Positions 1 through 6,296 are shown, numbered from the stretch's first letter. The stretch is 6,296 nucleotides of DNA from Anaerolineae bacterium (GCA_020433785.1 JAGRCC010001162.1:1-6296); one strand, 5' to 3'. Numbers and translations are program-made. The notes: generated by a model from the letters alone, not told the origin.

Positions 1-1272
1 ATCGCCGGGCGTTTTGCTATGGCCGGCATTCCGCTCCATATCGTTCTGCTCCACAATCCGGCCGTAACCGCCGAGCCGGAGATGGCGCCGGTAGTCCGGC
101 CGCTGTGGCCGGATATGGCGGCGGCTACCGGGGGGCGGTTCTACCAGGTCGAAAAAAGTGATGACCTCCCTCACATCTTCCACGAAATTATGGTCAGCCT
201 CACCGGCCGGGAGACGGCCGGGATGGTGCTGCAAGCGCCGGTTCAGCCCCCCAGCCGCCACACCATTGCCGTGCAGCCCAACTTGGCCCAGACGAGCTTC
301 GTCATCCTCAAGAGCAGCCCGGCCATCACCACCGAAATATTTCAGCCGGACGGCCGGCGGCTGGCGCCGGCCCCCACCGGCGTGACCTACAACGGCTGGC
401 CCGGCAGCTATGAAGAAGTCTGGTCCGTCTCACAGCCCCCGCCGGGCGATTGGCAACTGCGTTTTACCGGCCAGGGACAAATTACCGTCTGGCAGGATGA
501 CCAACCGGCTCCGGCTGCACCTACCCCTTTCTCTACATCGATACCGACCGCTACGACTACGCCGCTGCCACGCCAGGTTGCGCTGCCATCGATTCCTGTA
601 GCTTCTATCCAACCGACTTCATCGACGGTTCAGGGGCGGACAGATAGCCCAACTGGGGAAGCCGGCAGTGATTCGACCCCCTCCCAGCTTCCTCTTGCTG
701 AGGGGAGGGGCCAAAACATCCCCAGCGGTGGGGAGCGTATCATTCAATCTGATCAGTCTCATTTCGGTCGATGGTTCTGGTTAATGCTGTCTCTGTTGGT
801 CCTGCTTCTTTTTGGCGGAGGCGGTCTCTGGCTAAAGAAGCGCCCCGGCTCACCGCCTGTCTCAGGCCAACTGCGCCGGTTGGCCGCGCCAAACGGAAGC
901 GAGCCGGCGTTATCGCGCATCGACCTGGACCGCTTCAACCAACCTCAGGTACAGCTTGGCCCCGATCGAACCGCGGACGTGGTTTTGATCAATCCGGCCG
1001 CAGGCCCCGGACTGCCTACGGTGACGCTGCTGACCCGACCCGGCGTCGAGACCGAAGCGACGACCTACCTGCGCGTTGACAGGGCGAACGGCAGTGAGGT
1101 TCGACTCAACGATCGGCAAGTCCACCAAGCCTGCCCGCTGTTTGACAGCGACATCATCGGCCTGGGGGAATATCAATTTCGGTTTGAAAATCTACGCTGC
1201 CGTCGCCCCGGTTCTAACCGGCCCGTGACGGCGTACGGGAATCGCCACACGAGCAGCCTGCTAGGTCGATAG
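1..1272 (+). CDS. VWA-domain membrane protein with C-terminal FHA-like domain (5'-partial)
   Basis: The reading frame is open to base 1 (codons for IAGRFA precede the first visible Met at 19), so the gene begins upstream and Met19 is internal. Residues below count from that Met. Residues 1-62 match the end of a von Willebrand A domain: a GIPLHIVLL strand, then ATGGRFYQVEKSDDLPHIF and a final helix. The metal-binding DxSxS motif would lie upstream and cannot be checked. Residues about 71-160 are beta-rich and end in a GDWQLRFTGQGQITVW pattern, like a beta-sandwich domain. Residues 161-250 are a Pro/Thr/Ser/Ala-rich linker. Residues 252-272 are one hydrophobic helix followed by KKR, which predicts the VWA part outside and the C-terminus inside. 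Residues about 300-390 resemble an FHA fold (QVQLGPDRTADVVL ... VRLNDRQV ... LFDSDIIGLGEYQFRF), but the usual GR and SxxH phosphothreonine contacts are not seen. It is probably a surface sensor or adhesin-like anchor whose tail meets a cytoplasmic partner. The tubulin-like gene follows 167 bp downstream. The FHA call is moderately sure and the VWA call is strong. Confidence 0.85.
   Translation: MAGRFAMAGIPLHIVLLHNPAVTAEPEMAPVVRPLWPDMAAATGGRFYQVEKSDDLPHIFHEIMVSLTGRETAGMVLQAPVQPPSRHTIAVQPNLAQTSFVILKSSPAITTEIFQPDGRRLAPAPTGVTYNGWPGSYEEVWSVSQPPPGDWQLRFTGQGQITVWQDDQPAPAAPTPFSTSIPTATTTPLPRQVALPSIPVASIQPTSSTVQGRTDSPTGEAGSDSTPSQLPLAEGRGQNIPSGGERIIQSDQSHFGRWFWLMLSLLVLLLFGGGGLWLKKRPGSPPVSGQLRRLAAPNGSEPALSRIDLDRFNQPQVQLGPDRTADVVLINPAAGPGLPTVTLLTRPGVETEATTYLRVDRANGSEVRLNDRQVHQACPLFDSDIIGLGEYQFRFENLRCRRPGSNRPVTAYGNRHTSSLLGR
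678..734. repeat. Tandem hairpins inside linker-coding DNA (REP-like)
   Basis: Two inverted repeats lie back to back. CCCCTCCC (678-685) pairs with GGGAGGGG (703-710), an 8-bp stem with a short inner AGC/GCT stem (686-688 with 697-699). TCCCC (719-723) pairs with GGGGA (730-734) around a 6-nt loop. They lie wholly within the VWA gene, in the low-complexity linker just before the membrane helix, and keep the frame, encoding a PSQLPLAEGRG-like peptide. C/G-run palindromes of this look, encoding PLPLxEGxG peptides, are known as dispersed repeats in high-GC bacteria. Membership of such a family is inferred here, because only one copy is visible. Confidence 0.55.
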
Positions 1273-1361
1273 CCGATAGCGGGTCGCCGGCAGCGAATTG
1301 TGGCCAACCACTTACGGCTAACAAGATAGCGTCAGGCCATGGTATACATCTTGGGAGTAAC

Positions 1362-1405
1362 ACCGGACCCCGCCCCATAGTCTTCGAAGACGGGTCAGAT
1401 CCGGT
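1362..1405. promoter_or_regulatory. Inverted repeat with 12-bp central palindrome
   Basis: The outer arms ACCGGA (1362-1367) and TCCGGT (1400-1405) are exact complements, and CCC/GGG (1368-1370 with 1392-1394) can extend them. Between them is the perfect 12-bp palindrome GTCTTCGAAGAC (1380-1391). It lies 35 to 78 bases before the start codon of the tubulin-like gene. It could be a protein-binding operator or an RNA structure in the leader. A rho-independent terminator is unlikely because A-rich rather than T-rich sequence follows on the + strand. The symmetry is visible; the role is inferred. Confidence 0.4.
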
Positions 1406-1426
1406 CAAAACAATAAAACAGTACAT

Positions 1427-1431
1427 AGGAG
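1427..1431 (+). promoter_or_regulatory. Ribosome binding site (AGGAG)
   Basis: AGGAG sits 8 nt before the ATG at 1440 and fixes that codon as the start of the tubulin-like gene. No competing in-frame start with a comparable site precedes the conserved N-terminal GLGGTG loop. Confidence 0.8.
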
Positions 1432-1439
1432 CGTAAATC

Positions 1440-4190
1440 ATGACAATTCAAACTCAGCAACGCGGCTCGCCTCGCCGCACCCTGATTATGGGTTTAGGCG
1501 GCACCGGCCATCGCTCGGTGGTCCATCTGAAAGGGCTGGTAGAACAAAGCTGGCCCAAAGCGCTTATCGCCCAGCGCGTTCGCTACCTGGTATTTGATAC
1601 CGCCGATGAGACAGTCGAGTCGTTTCAAGGCGATCGAGCCGTATCGCTGGAAAACGAGAGCGAGCTGGTTAACATCGGCAACGTGCCGGTCGCCAAAATC
1701 AAGCAAAATCTGAGCCACCAGGCGGCTATCGAAGCCCGGCTGGGCGGCGTCATCGCCCAACTGCCGCCCTCGTCGCTGCGGCGGGGCGCTAAACAACTGC
1801 GACCGCTGGGTCTGCTGGCGATGCTATGGCACTACGCGACCGTCGAGGAGCGTCTGCGCGAGGCCATCTGGGCCTTGGCCGGCCGCCAGGAGGCCGAACA
1901 ACAAGAAGGGATCAACGTCTTTATCTTTAGTTCGCTGGTGGGCGGCACCGGTTCAAGCATGGTGGTCGATATGGCCCATCTGGTGCGCGACCTGCTCGAC
2001 GAACTGGGGATTCTGGCCGACTTCTGTTACGTAACCGGCGTGGGCGTTCTGCCCCGCGCCTTTCAAGGGATCGACGGCCCTAACCTCATCCCCAACGCCG
2101 TGGCCACCCTTAAAGAAATCAACCACACTATGATGCAGAGCGGCTTTGAAGCCCACTACCCCAACGGACGATCAATTAATACCGCCCAGCCGCCTTTTAA
2201 CATCGTCTACCTGCTCGACGGCATCGATGAGCGGGGGCATACCTGGACCGGACCGGGGGAAGTTTGTCGCTTGGCCGCTGAAGCCATCTACCTGCAAATG
2301 GGTTCCCAAATCGGTCAGAAGCACGAGAATGATTTTGACAATCTGGACGATGTACTGGTGCAGCAAACCGCCGCCGGCGACGGCACCTTCTACGGCAGTT
2401 TGGGACTGGCGGCGCTGGTTTTCAACGGGCCGGCGGTGGCCGACCGGTGCGCGGCCCGCCAGGCCCGGCGCGTGATCGACCAAGGCTTGCTGGCTCCCGT
2501 AACCGCCGAGACGCGGTCGGCGTTGAAGCTGGACCAGCCGGCCGACCAGTGGCTCGAAGCCGCTCATTTAACGCTGCCGGCCCTGCTAGAACGGCTGGCC
2601 GTTGATGATCACGGCGCGCCGGTTACGGTTGAGGTCACGACTCCGGGCTGGGTCAGCCGGCTGGCCGACACGGCCGTACCTCGCGAGCTGATTCGCTACG
2701 TGGCCGAGTACCAGCAAACCCGGCTCAACACCGATTTTCGCCGCGTGCTGCAGCACAATGAAACCCGTCTCATTACCCGCAGCCGGGAACAACTGGCCGC
2801 CCAACTCGATCCCCTGTTGGCCCGCTACGGCCTGAGCGTGGCTGAGGCCTGGCTCAAACGATTGGCGGCTCAGTTAGACGAAACGGTCACCCGGCTGGAG
2901 CGGCGGCTGGCCGAAGCCGAAAGCCGCCAGGCTGAACTGGCCCAGGAACTATCTCACCTGGAGCTGGTCTTTCTGCAGGCCGGCGAGAGCGGTTTTTTGG
3001 GCCGGAGCCGGCGCATCAGCCGGGCGCAGCACAGCTACATGACGACCGCCCAGCAGAGTTTTGAACTGTGGTGGACCGGCCAGATTGTGGGCGCTGCCCG
3101 GCGGGTCGCGCACGAAGCCGGGCGAGCGGTTCAAGCCCAGGCCGACGCTTGCCGGGCGGTTCAGGGCCGGCTTCAGGCCGTACAGCATCGGTTGAAGTCG
3201 GCCGACTCATCAGCCTCAAGCCCACCCCTGTGGGATGGCGTAACGACTCGTTCGCTGGCGACCAACGCCTTCACCGATCTGCTTTTTGAAGGGCACGCGC
3301 CGGCCGTACCCGATACGCTGGCCGCGCTGTTTAGCGGCGGGGCCTCACCGCTGGCCTGGCAAACGCTGTCGCCGGCCGATATCGAAGCGATCCTTTACGC
3401 GGCCTGCCGGCCCCCGTTCGAGGCCATCGGCGCGATGACGGTTGAGCAGGCGATCACCTTGCAAAGTGAAACGCTCTCGTCCGAAGGGTTCCGAGTCTGG
3501 CTGGTGAACCAGGCCACGCCCTCGTGGAATCTGGACCGGACCCGGCTGCCCGACGGCGGCGCCGGCTTGAAGCGGCTGGAAGTGCTGGGCGTGCCGGACG
3601 AAACCCGCTCGATCTATCACCACCATGCCCGCTCGCTGGTTTCGACCGGCGACAAAACGCGGGTGATTGCCTTTGTGGCCCGGGTCGGTGCGCCCCATAC
3701 GGCTACCCAGCAGTGGGCCAGCTACCTGGCCGTTTACCAGCAGGCGCGGGGGCGCGTGCCGCTGCATGTTCTGCCCCAGTTTCAAAGCGACGGGCAGCAG
3801 GCCCGGCAAACCTTTGCCCTCGGCTCGCTGTTTGGCTTTATTACCAGCCAGGGATCTTACTTTTACTACACCCCGGACGATCAGCTCGATCGTCCCCAAA
3901 AGTTGGGGCAGGGGTTATCAAACAGCCTGGAGAGCTTTACCCGCCGGACGGGACTGGTTCAGGAAGTGAGGGCGCGGGTTGAAAAACGGGTGGCCCAGCA
4001 GGGGTTGGCCGCAACCTTGACCTTGTTGGAAGGCTACTACCAGGCCCAAAACGGCCAGGCCGATGAGACGGTGCTGGATCTCAAGCGTCTGGTGCGAGAC
4101 TATGCGGCTGAACTGCGCCAGATTTATCAATTCACCTCCGACGCCGTTCAATCGCCGTCCGGCCCGCCGCCGGAGGTGAACCATGCCTAA
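1440..4190 (+). CDS. Tubulin-like GTPase (Tubulin_2 family, FtsZ/tubulin superfamily)
   Basis: This 916-residue cytoplasmic protein has no signal peptide or membrane helix. The N-terminal third is a tubulin/FtsZ-type Rossmann core: a strand then GLGGTG (18-23), a second strand ending in VFDTAD (51-56), and the strand FIFSSLV followed by the phosphate-binding loop GGTGSS (168-173), a variant of the tubulin signature GGGTGSG. Segment 215-229 (NLIPNAVATLKEINH) fits the family's base-contact helix. RLAAEAIYLQM (277-287) fits the central helix, and the acidic stretch NDFDNLDD (297-304) sits where tubulins carry the hydrolysis-activating T7 loop; that last assignment is inferred. YGSLGLAALVFNGP (318-331) begins the second domain. 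A charged coiled coil spans about 465-513, with further long helices to 586. A mixed domain (about 600-880) and a short Pro-rich disordered tail end the protein. Known tubulins and FtsZ are much shorter (about 350-450 residues), so half of this protein is an extra module. It probably polymerises or switches with GTP next to the membrane, with the upstream VWA protein as a likely anchor. The superfamily is clear; the cellular role is unproven. Confidence 0.9.
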   Translation: MTIQTQQRGSPRRTLIMGLGGTGHRSVVHLKGLVEQSWPKALIAQRVRYLVFDTADETVESFQGDRAVSLENESELVNIGNVPVAKIKQNLSHQAAIEARLGGVIAQLPPSSLRRGAKQLRPLGLLAMLWHYATVEERLREAIWALAGRQEAEQQEGINVFIFSSLVGGTGSSMVVDMAHLVRDLLDELGILADFCYVTGVGVLPRAFQGIDGPNLIPNAVATLKEINHTMMQSGFEAHYPNGRSINTAQPPFNIVYLLDGIDERGHTWTGPGEVCRLAAEAIYLQMGSQIGQKHENDFDNLDDVLVQQTAAGDGTFYGSLGLAALVFNGPAVADRCAARQARRVIDQGLLAPVTAETRSALKLDQPADQWLEAAHLTLPALLERLAVDDHGAPVTVEVTTPGWVSRLADTAVPRELIRYVAEYQQTRLNTDFRRVLQHNETRLITRSREQLAAQLDPLLARYGLSVAEAWLKRLAAQLDETVTRLERRLAEAESRQAELAQELSHLELVFLQAGESGFLGRSRRISRAQHSYMTTAQQSFELWWTGQIVGAARRVAHEAGRAVQAQADACRAVQGRLQAVQHRLKSADSSASSPPLWDGVTTRSLATNAFTDLLFEGHAPAVPDTLAALFSGGASPLAWQTLSPADIEAILYAACRPPFEAIGAMTVEQAITLQSETLSSEGFRVWLVNQATPSWNLDRTRLPDGGAGLKRLEVLGVPDETRSIYHHHARSLVSTGDKTRVIAFVARVGAPHTATQQWASYLAVYQQARGRVPLHVLPQFQSDGQQARQTFALGSLFGFITSQGSYFYYTPDDQLDRPQKLGQGLSNSLESFTRRTGLVQEVRARVEKRVAQQGLAATLTLLEGYYQAQNGQADETVLDLKRLVRDYAAELRQIYQFTSDAVQSPSGPPPEVNHA
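4172..4178 (+). promoter_or_regulatory. Ribosome binding site (GGAGGTG) inside the preceding gene
   Basis: GGAGGTG lies within the last codons of the tubulin-like gene; its GGAGG core is 6 nt from the ATG at 4183. This is a near-perfect Shine-Dalgarno sequence. Together with the 8-nt gene overlap, it indicates coupled translation and a defined ratio of the two proteins. Confidence 0.8.
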
Positions 4191-6249
4191 GGTCATCGTT
4201 CAAAGGACGCTGCTGATCGGCCTGGGTGATGTGGCCGGGCAAACGATAGCCGCCTTTTTGGCCGAGATAAATGAGCTGTTGGGTGCGGTAGGCGTCATTC
4301 GGGCCGTGGTGGTGGCGGCCGAGACGGTTGAGGCCCCGGCCGGTGAGCCAATCATCCACCTGTCGCCGGACGAAAACGGATCGCTGCCGGCAGCGTTTGA
4401 GCCGGCGGTCGGCTCTTTGCTGGCCGAGATTTCCCAACTACATCACCTGACCGCTCTCAGCCGGCAAGACATTGCCGTGCGCGCTGACGAAATGTTGGTC
4501 ATGGTCATAGCCGATATGGCCGAAGCGTGGGTCAGCGCGGTCCTGCCGCCGTTTTGCGACAAGTTACGGGTCATGGTCAAACCGGCGTTGGCGCCGCACC
4601 TGGCGACGGTGGGCGTACTGCTGTGGTCTGCCGAGCCTTCATCACAAAGGACCGCCTCGGCGGAGCCGCTCCGGCCCGATTTGGCCGCTTTAGCCGCCGG
4701 TTTCGATCAGGGCTGTTACGTGGCCGGGTTAACCAATGAAGCCGGTCTAATTGTGGGCGAGCCGCGCCGGTTGGCGGCGCGGATAGCCGCCTTTCTGGCG
4801 CTGCCGGTTTGTCTGACCCGGCAGGACGGCAGCTTGCCGGGCCAGACAACCGGCTGGGCCACGCCCGTCACTCACATCGGCTTGGCCCGGCGCTGCTGGC
4901 CCGGTCCGGCGTTGGTGGAGACGTTGGTCCGGCGTTGGAGTCGGACTATGCTGATCGACCTGATCAACCAGCCTCCGGCCCGGGGGCCGACCACGGACCT
5001 GGCCGAGAGCGCCCGGCGGCAGGCCCAACAAACCGTGGTCGAGCTGAAGTTGACCCCGCCGCAACTGCTGGAAACCCTGGCCGCCGAAATGCCCGCCCTG
5101 CCGCGCCGGTTGGAAGAACTGGTTCCCGAAACGCCCTGGCCGTGGCTGCTGCCCAGCGCTCTGGGATCGCTGGACCAGGTGACGCCGCTCTGGCAAGAAG
5201 CGTGGCTTAGGAGCAGCCGCCGGCTCGATGAGGTCTTGGCGACGCTCCGGGCCGGCTGGCCGGAGCAAGCCGGGCGCTACCTTAGCCACGGGTTGCACGG
5301 GCATCGGGCCGGCGCTGTGGTGCTGGTTCAAGCCCGTATTGCGGCTATGGCGGAGCTGTTGGCCGCTTTTGCTGACGGCGTTGAAGCCCGGTTGGCGGAG
5401 ACCGAAGCCGATTTGGCCCAGATCGACCAACGCCTGACCCAAACCGGCCGGCGACTGGCCGGGCGGTTGGATACGCTGCCGGCCCATCCGGCGGCGCTGG
5501 CGCTGCGGTGGGGGCCGCGTCCCTGGCGGTGGCCGGCCGCCTACCAAACTTGCCGGCTGGCTCGGAACGACCTGCGGCAGGTAGCCCAACTTCAGCAGGC
5601 CCGGCTGCAAAGCTGGCAGCAGCTCTCTTTATTAGAGGCGCTTCTTCCATTATACAGCGAGCTGGTTGAGCAGTGGCCGCGATTGACCCGGCCCTGGACC
5701 GAAGGCTGCCGGCGCGTAGCGCAGGCGGTGACGCGGCTTGAGGCCGAGGTTGGAGTTGACCCCGAAATACCCGAACCGTGGTCGGCCGCGGCGGTTAAGG
5801 CGCAACAGCACACGTTGGAGGCTGAAACCACGGCAGCGATATGGACTGAGGCCGGATCGCTGGTGGAGTGGGTAACCGGAACCGATCGCCCTGAGGCGCT
5901 GCTCGACCGGCTGCGCCCACCGATGCTGCGTCGCCTGGCCGCCCTCTGGCAGCGCCCGGCCGATGTGATTCTGGCCGAACACCTGCCGGAGGCCGAGGCT
6001 CAACTGACCTTCTTGCAGCCGTTCATCGAGGAGTCGACGCCGTTTTGGCCTTTTGACGAAGCCGCGCTGGCCGAGCCGGACCGGGGGCAGGTGAAGCGCC
6101 AGGTGGTACTGCTCTTGCCCCTGGGTGAGCGCTCGCCGCTGGGGCCGGCCGCCCGCCAAATTAAACCGGTTCCGGCGCTGTGGCCGAACCTTTCACCGGA
6201 CCAGATTGCTGTGGTGACGCTGCGGCATGTGCCGTTGGGCGAGACATAG
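4183..6249 (+). CDS. Degenerate tubulin-like paralogue, probably not nucleotide-binding
   Basis: This 688-residue protein is cytoplasmic and rich in Leu, Ala and Arg, with no signal peptide or membrane helix. By eye it follows the preceding GTPase segment by segment. TLLIGLGDVAGQTIAAFL (9-26) mirrors that protein's TLIMGLGGTGHRSVVHL. CYVAGLTNEAG...RLAARIAAFLAL (178-207) mirrors VYLLDGIDERG...RLAAEAIYLQM. HIGLARRCWPGPALVETL (231-248) mirrors SLGLAALVFNGPAVADRC, and both are followed by R..R...ID. A coiled coil (about 383-430) and later helices follow in the same order. The nucleotide-binding parts are lost: GLGDVAG replaces GLGGTG, the strand MLVMVIADMAEAW (104-116) carries no GGTGS loop, the Asn-containing helix is shortened, and the acidic loop is absent. 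The protein stops soon after a strand (IAVVTL) that matches VIAFVA in its sister, so it lacks the sister's last 160 or so residues. It is likely a structural or regulatory partner of the GTPase. The gene is certain from its length, ribosome binding site and coupling; the paralogy is fairly sure; the function is inferred. Confidence 0.82.
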   Translation: MPKVIVQRTLLIGLGDVAGQTIAAFLAEINELLGAVGVIRAVVVAAETVEAPAGEPIIHLSPDENGSLPAAFEPAVGSLLAEISQLHHLTALSRQDIAVRADEMLVMVIADMAEAWVSAVLPPFCDKLRVMVKPALAPHLATVGVLLWSAEPSSQRTASAEPLRPDLAALAAGFDQGCYVAGLTNEAGLIVGEPRRLAARIAAFLALPVCLTRQDGSLPGQTTGWATPVTHIGLARRCWPGPALVETLVRRWSRTMLIDLINQPPARGPTTDLAESARRQAQQTVVELKLTPPQLLETLAAEMPALPRRLEELVPETPWPWLLPSALGSLDQVTPLWQEAWLRSSRRLDEVLATLRAGWPEQAGRYLSHGLHGHRAGAVVLVQARIAAMAELLAAFADGVEARLAETEADLAQIDQRLTQTGRRLAGRLDTLPAHPAALALRWGPRPWRWPAAYQTCRLARNDLRQVAQLQQARLQSWQQLSLLEALLPLYSELVEQWPRLTRPWTEGCRRVAQAVTRLEAEVGVDPEIPEPWSAAAVKAQQHTLEAETTAAIWTEAGSLVEWVTGTDRPEALLDRLRPPMLRRLAALWQRPADVILAEHLPEAEAQLTFLQPFIEESTPFWPFDEAALAEPDRGQVKRQVVLLLPLGERSPLGPAARQIKPVPALWPNLSPDQIAVVTLRHVPLGET

Positions 6250-6256
6250 AGGCGTG

Positions 6257-6289
6257 AACCTGGACCGACAGCCAGACCTGTCAGGTTTT
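6257..6289. repeat. Small dyad after the last gene; possible start of a dispersed repeat
   Basis: AACCTG (6257-6262) can pair with CAGGTT (6282-6287), and GACAG (6267-6271) with CTGTC (6278-6282). ACCTG-T-CAGGT (6276-6286) is itself a dyad and is followed by TTTT (6286-6289). It lies just after the stop codon at 6247-6249. It may be a weak terminator or the left half of a palindromic repeat that continues past the window edge. The symmetry is real, but its meaning is uncertain. Confidence 0.35.
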
Positions 6290-6296
6290 CGAAGGT

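Larger units (their letters stand above)
1273..1439. other. Intergenic leader before the tubulin-like gene
   Basis: There is no gene in these 167 bases. The stop codon of the VWA gene overlaps a small tandem duplication (CGATAGC twice, 1267-1280). The middle contains the inverted repeat listed separately, and the last 35 bases are A-rich and lead into the ribosome binding site. I see no convincing -35/-10 pair: TATACA at 1343-1348 has no suitable -35 box. I also see no terminator with a T-run. The genes could be read through as one operon, or the leader could carry a separate promoter that is not recognisable by eye. Confidence 0.6.

Noticed and set aside
19..21. Met at 19 as the true start of the VWA gene
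   Set aside because: The frame is open upstream to base 1, the codon falls inside the VWA fold, and no ribosome binding site precedes it.
1343..1348. TATACA as a -10 promoter box for the tubulin-like gene
   Set aside because: No acceptable -35 hexamer is found 16 to 18 bases upstream, so a lone TATACA is not enough.
1362..1405. Rho-independent terminator after the VWA gene
   Set aside because: The stem is interrupted and is followed by CAAAACAATAAAAC rather than a T-run on the + strand.
3345..3899. Open frame of 184 codons on the - strand
   Set aside because: It is antisense to the conserved C-terminal part of the tubulin-like GTPase and has low-complexity composition and no motif.
4160..4200. 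The two tubulin-like genes as one gene split by a frameshift
   Set aside because: The second gene has its own strong ribosome binding site, and its N-terminus aligns with the N-terminus of the first, so it is a tandem paralogue and not a broken continuation.
4747..5610. Open frame of 287 codons on the - strand
   Set aside because: It lies entirely opposite the degenerate tubulin-like gene and is rich in Arg, Gln, Pro and Gly with no recognisable domain. This is the usual shadow of a high-GC coding region.
6254..6296. Next gene starting at GTG 6254
   Set aside because: The frame is open to the window end but only 14 codons are visible, AGAGG is too close to the GTG to serve as a ribosome binding site, and the bases form a dyad more typical of intergenic repeats.

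Overview
This is a GC-rich window with three genes packed on the + strand. It has no RNA genes, transposases or CRISPR. The combination of a von Willebrand A (VWA) membrane protein with a very large tubulin-superfamily protein of the Pfam Tubulin_2 ('tubulin-like') type, together with the codon usage and the kinds of palindromic repeat present, suggests a Chloroflexota bacterium (Anaerolineae-like). That lineage is an inference from style and gene content, not a marker-gene identification.

Layout. Bases 1-1272 hold the 3' part of a VWA-domain protein whose beginning lies before the window. It shows the last part of the VWA fold, a beta-rich domain, a Pro/Thr/Ser-rich linker, one membrane helix, and a cytoplasmic FHA-like domain that has lost the usual phosphopeptide-binding residues. 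Two back-to-back hairpins (678-734) sit inside the linker-coding DNA and look like an intragenic palindromic repeat. Bases 1273-1439 are an intergenic leader with a 12-bp perfect palindrome inside a larger inverted repeat and a clear ribosome binding site. Bases 1440-4190 encode a 916-residue tubulin-like GTPase with GLGGTG and GGTGSS nucleotide loops and a central coiled coil. Bases 4183-6249 encode a 688-residue protein that starts 8 nt before the end of the GTPase gene. Read by eye, it is a diverged paralogue of the GTPase: the landmark segments recur in the same order, but both glycine-rich nucleotide loops and the acidic loop are gone. The last 47 bases hold a small dyad that may be the start of a dispersed repeat.

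How they may work together. A VWA protein encoded beside a tubulin-like GTPase matches the multicomponent membrane-remodelling system predicted by Makarova and Koonin (2010) for a new FtsZ/tubulin family. Here the sequence adds a translationally coupled, apparently nucleotide-dead sister of the GTPase and an FHA-like cytoplasmic tail on the membrane protein. My working model is that the VWA protein senses or binds something outside the membrane, its FHA-like tail recruits the cytoplasmic tubulin-like protein, and the degenerate paralogue acts as its obligate partner or regulator. The paralogy and the domain order are visible in the sequence; the working model is inference.
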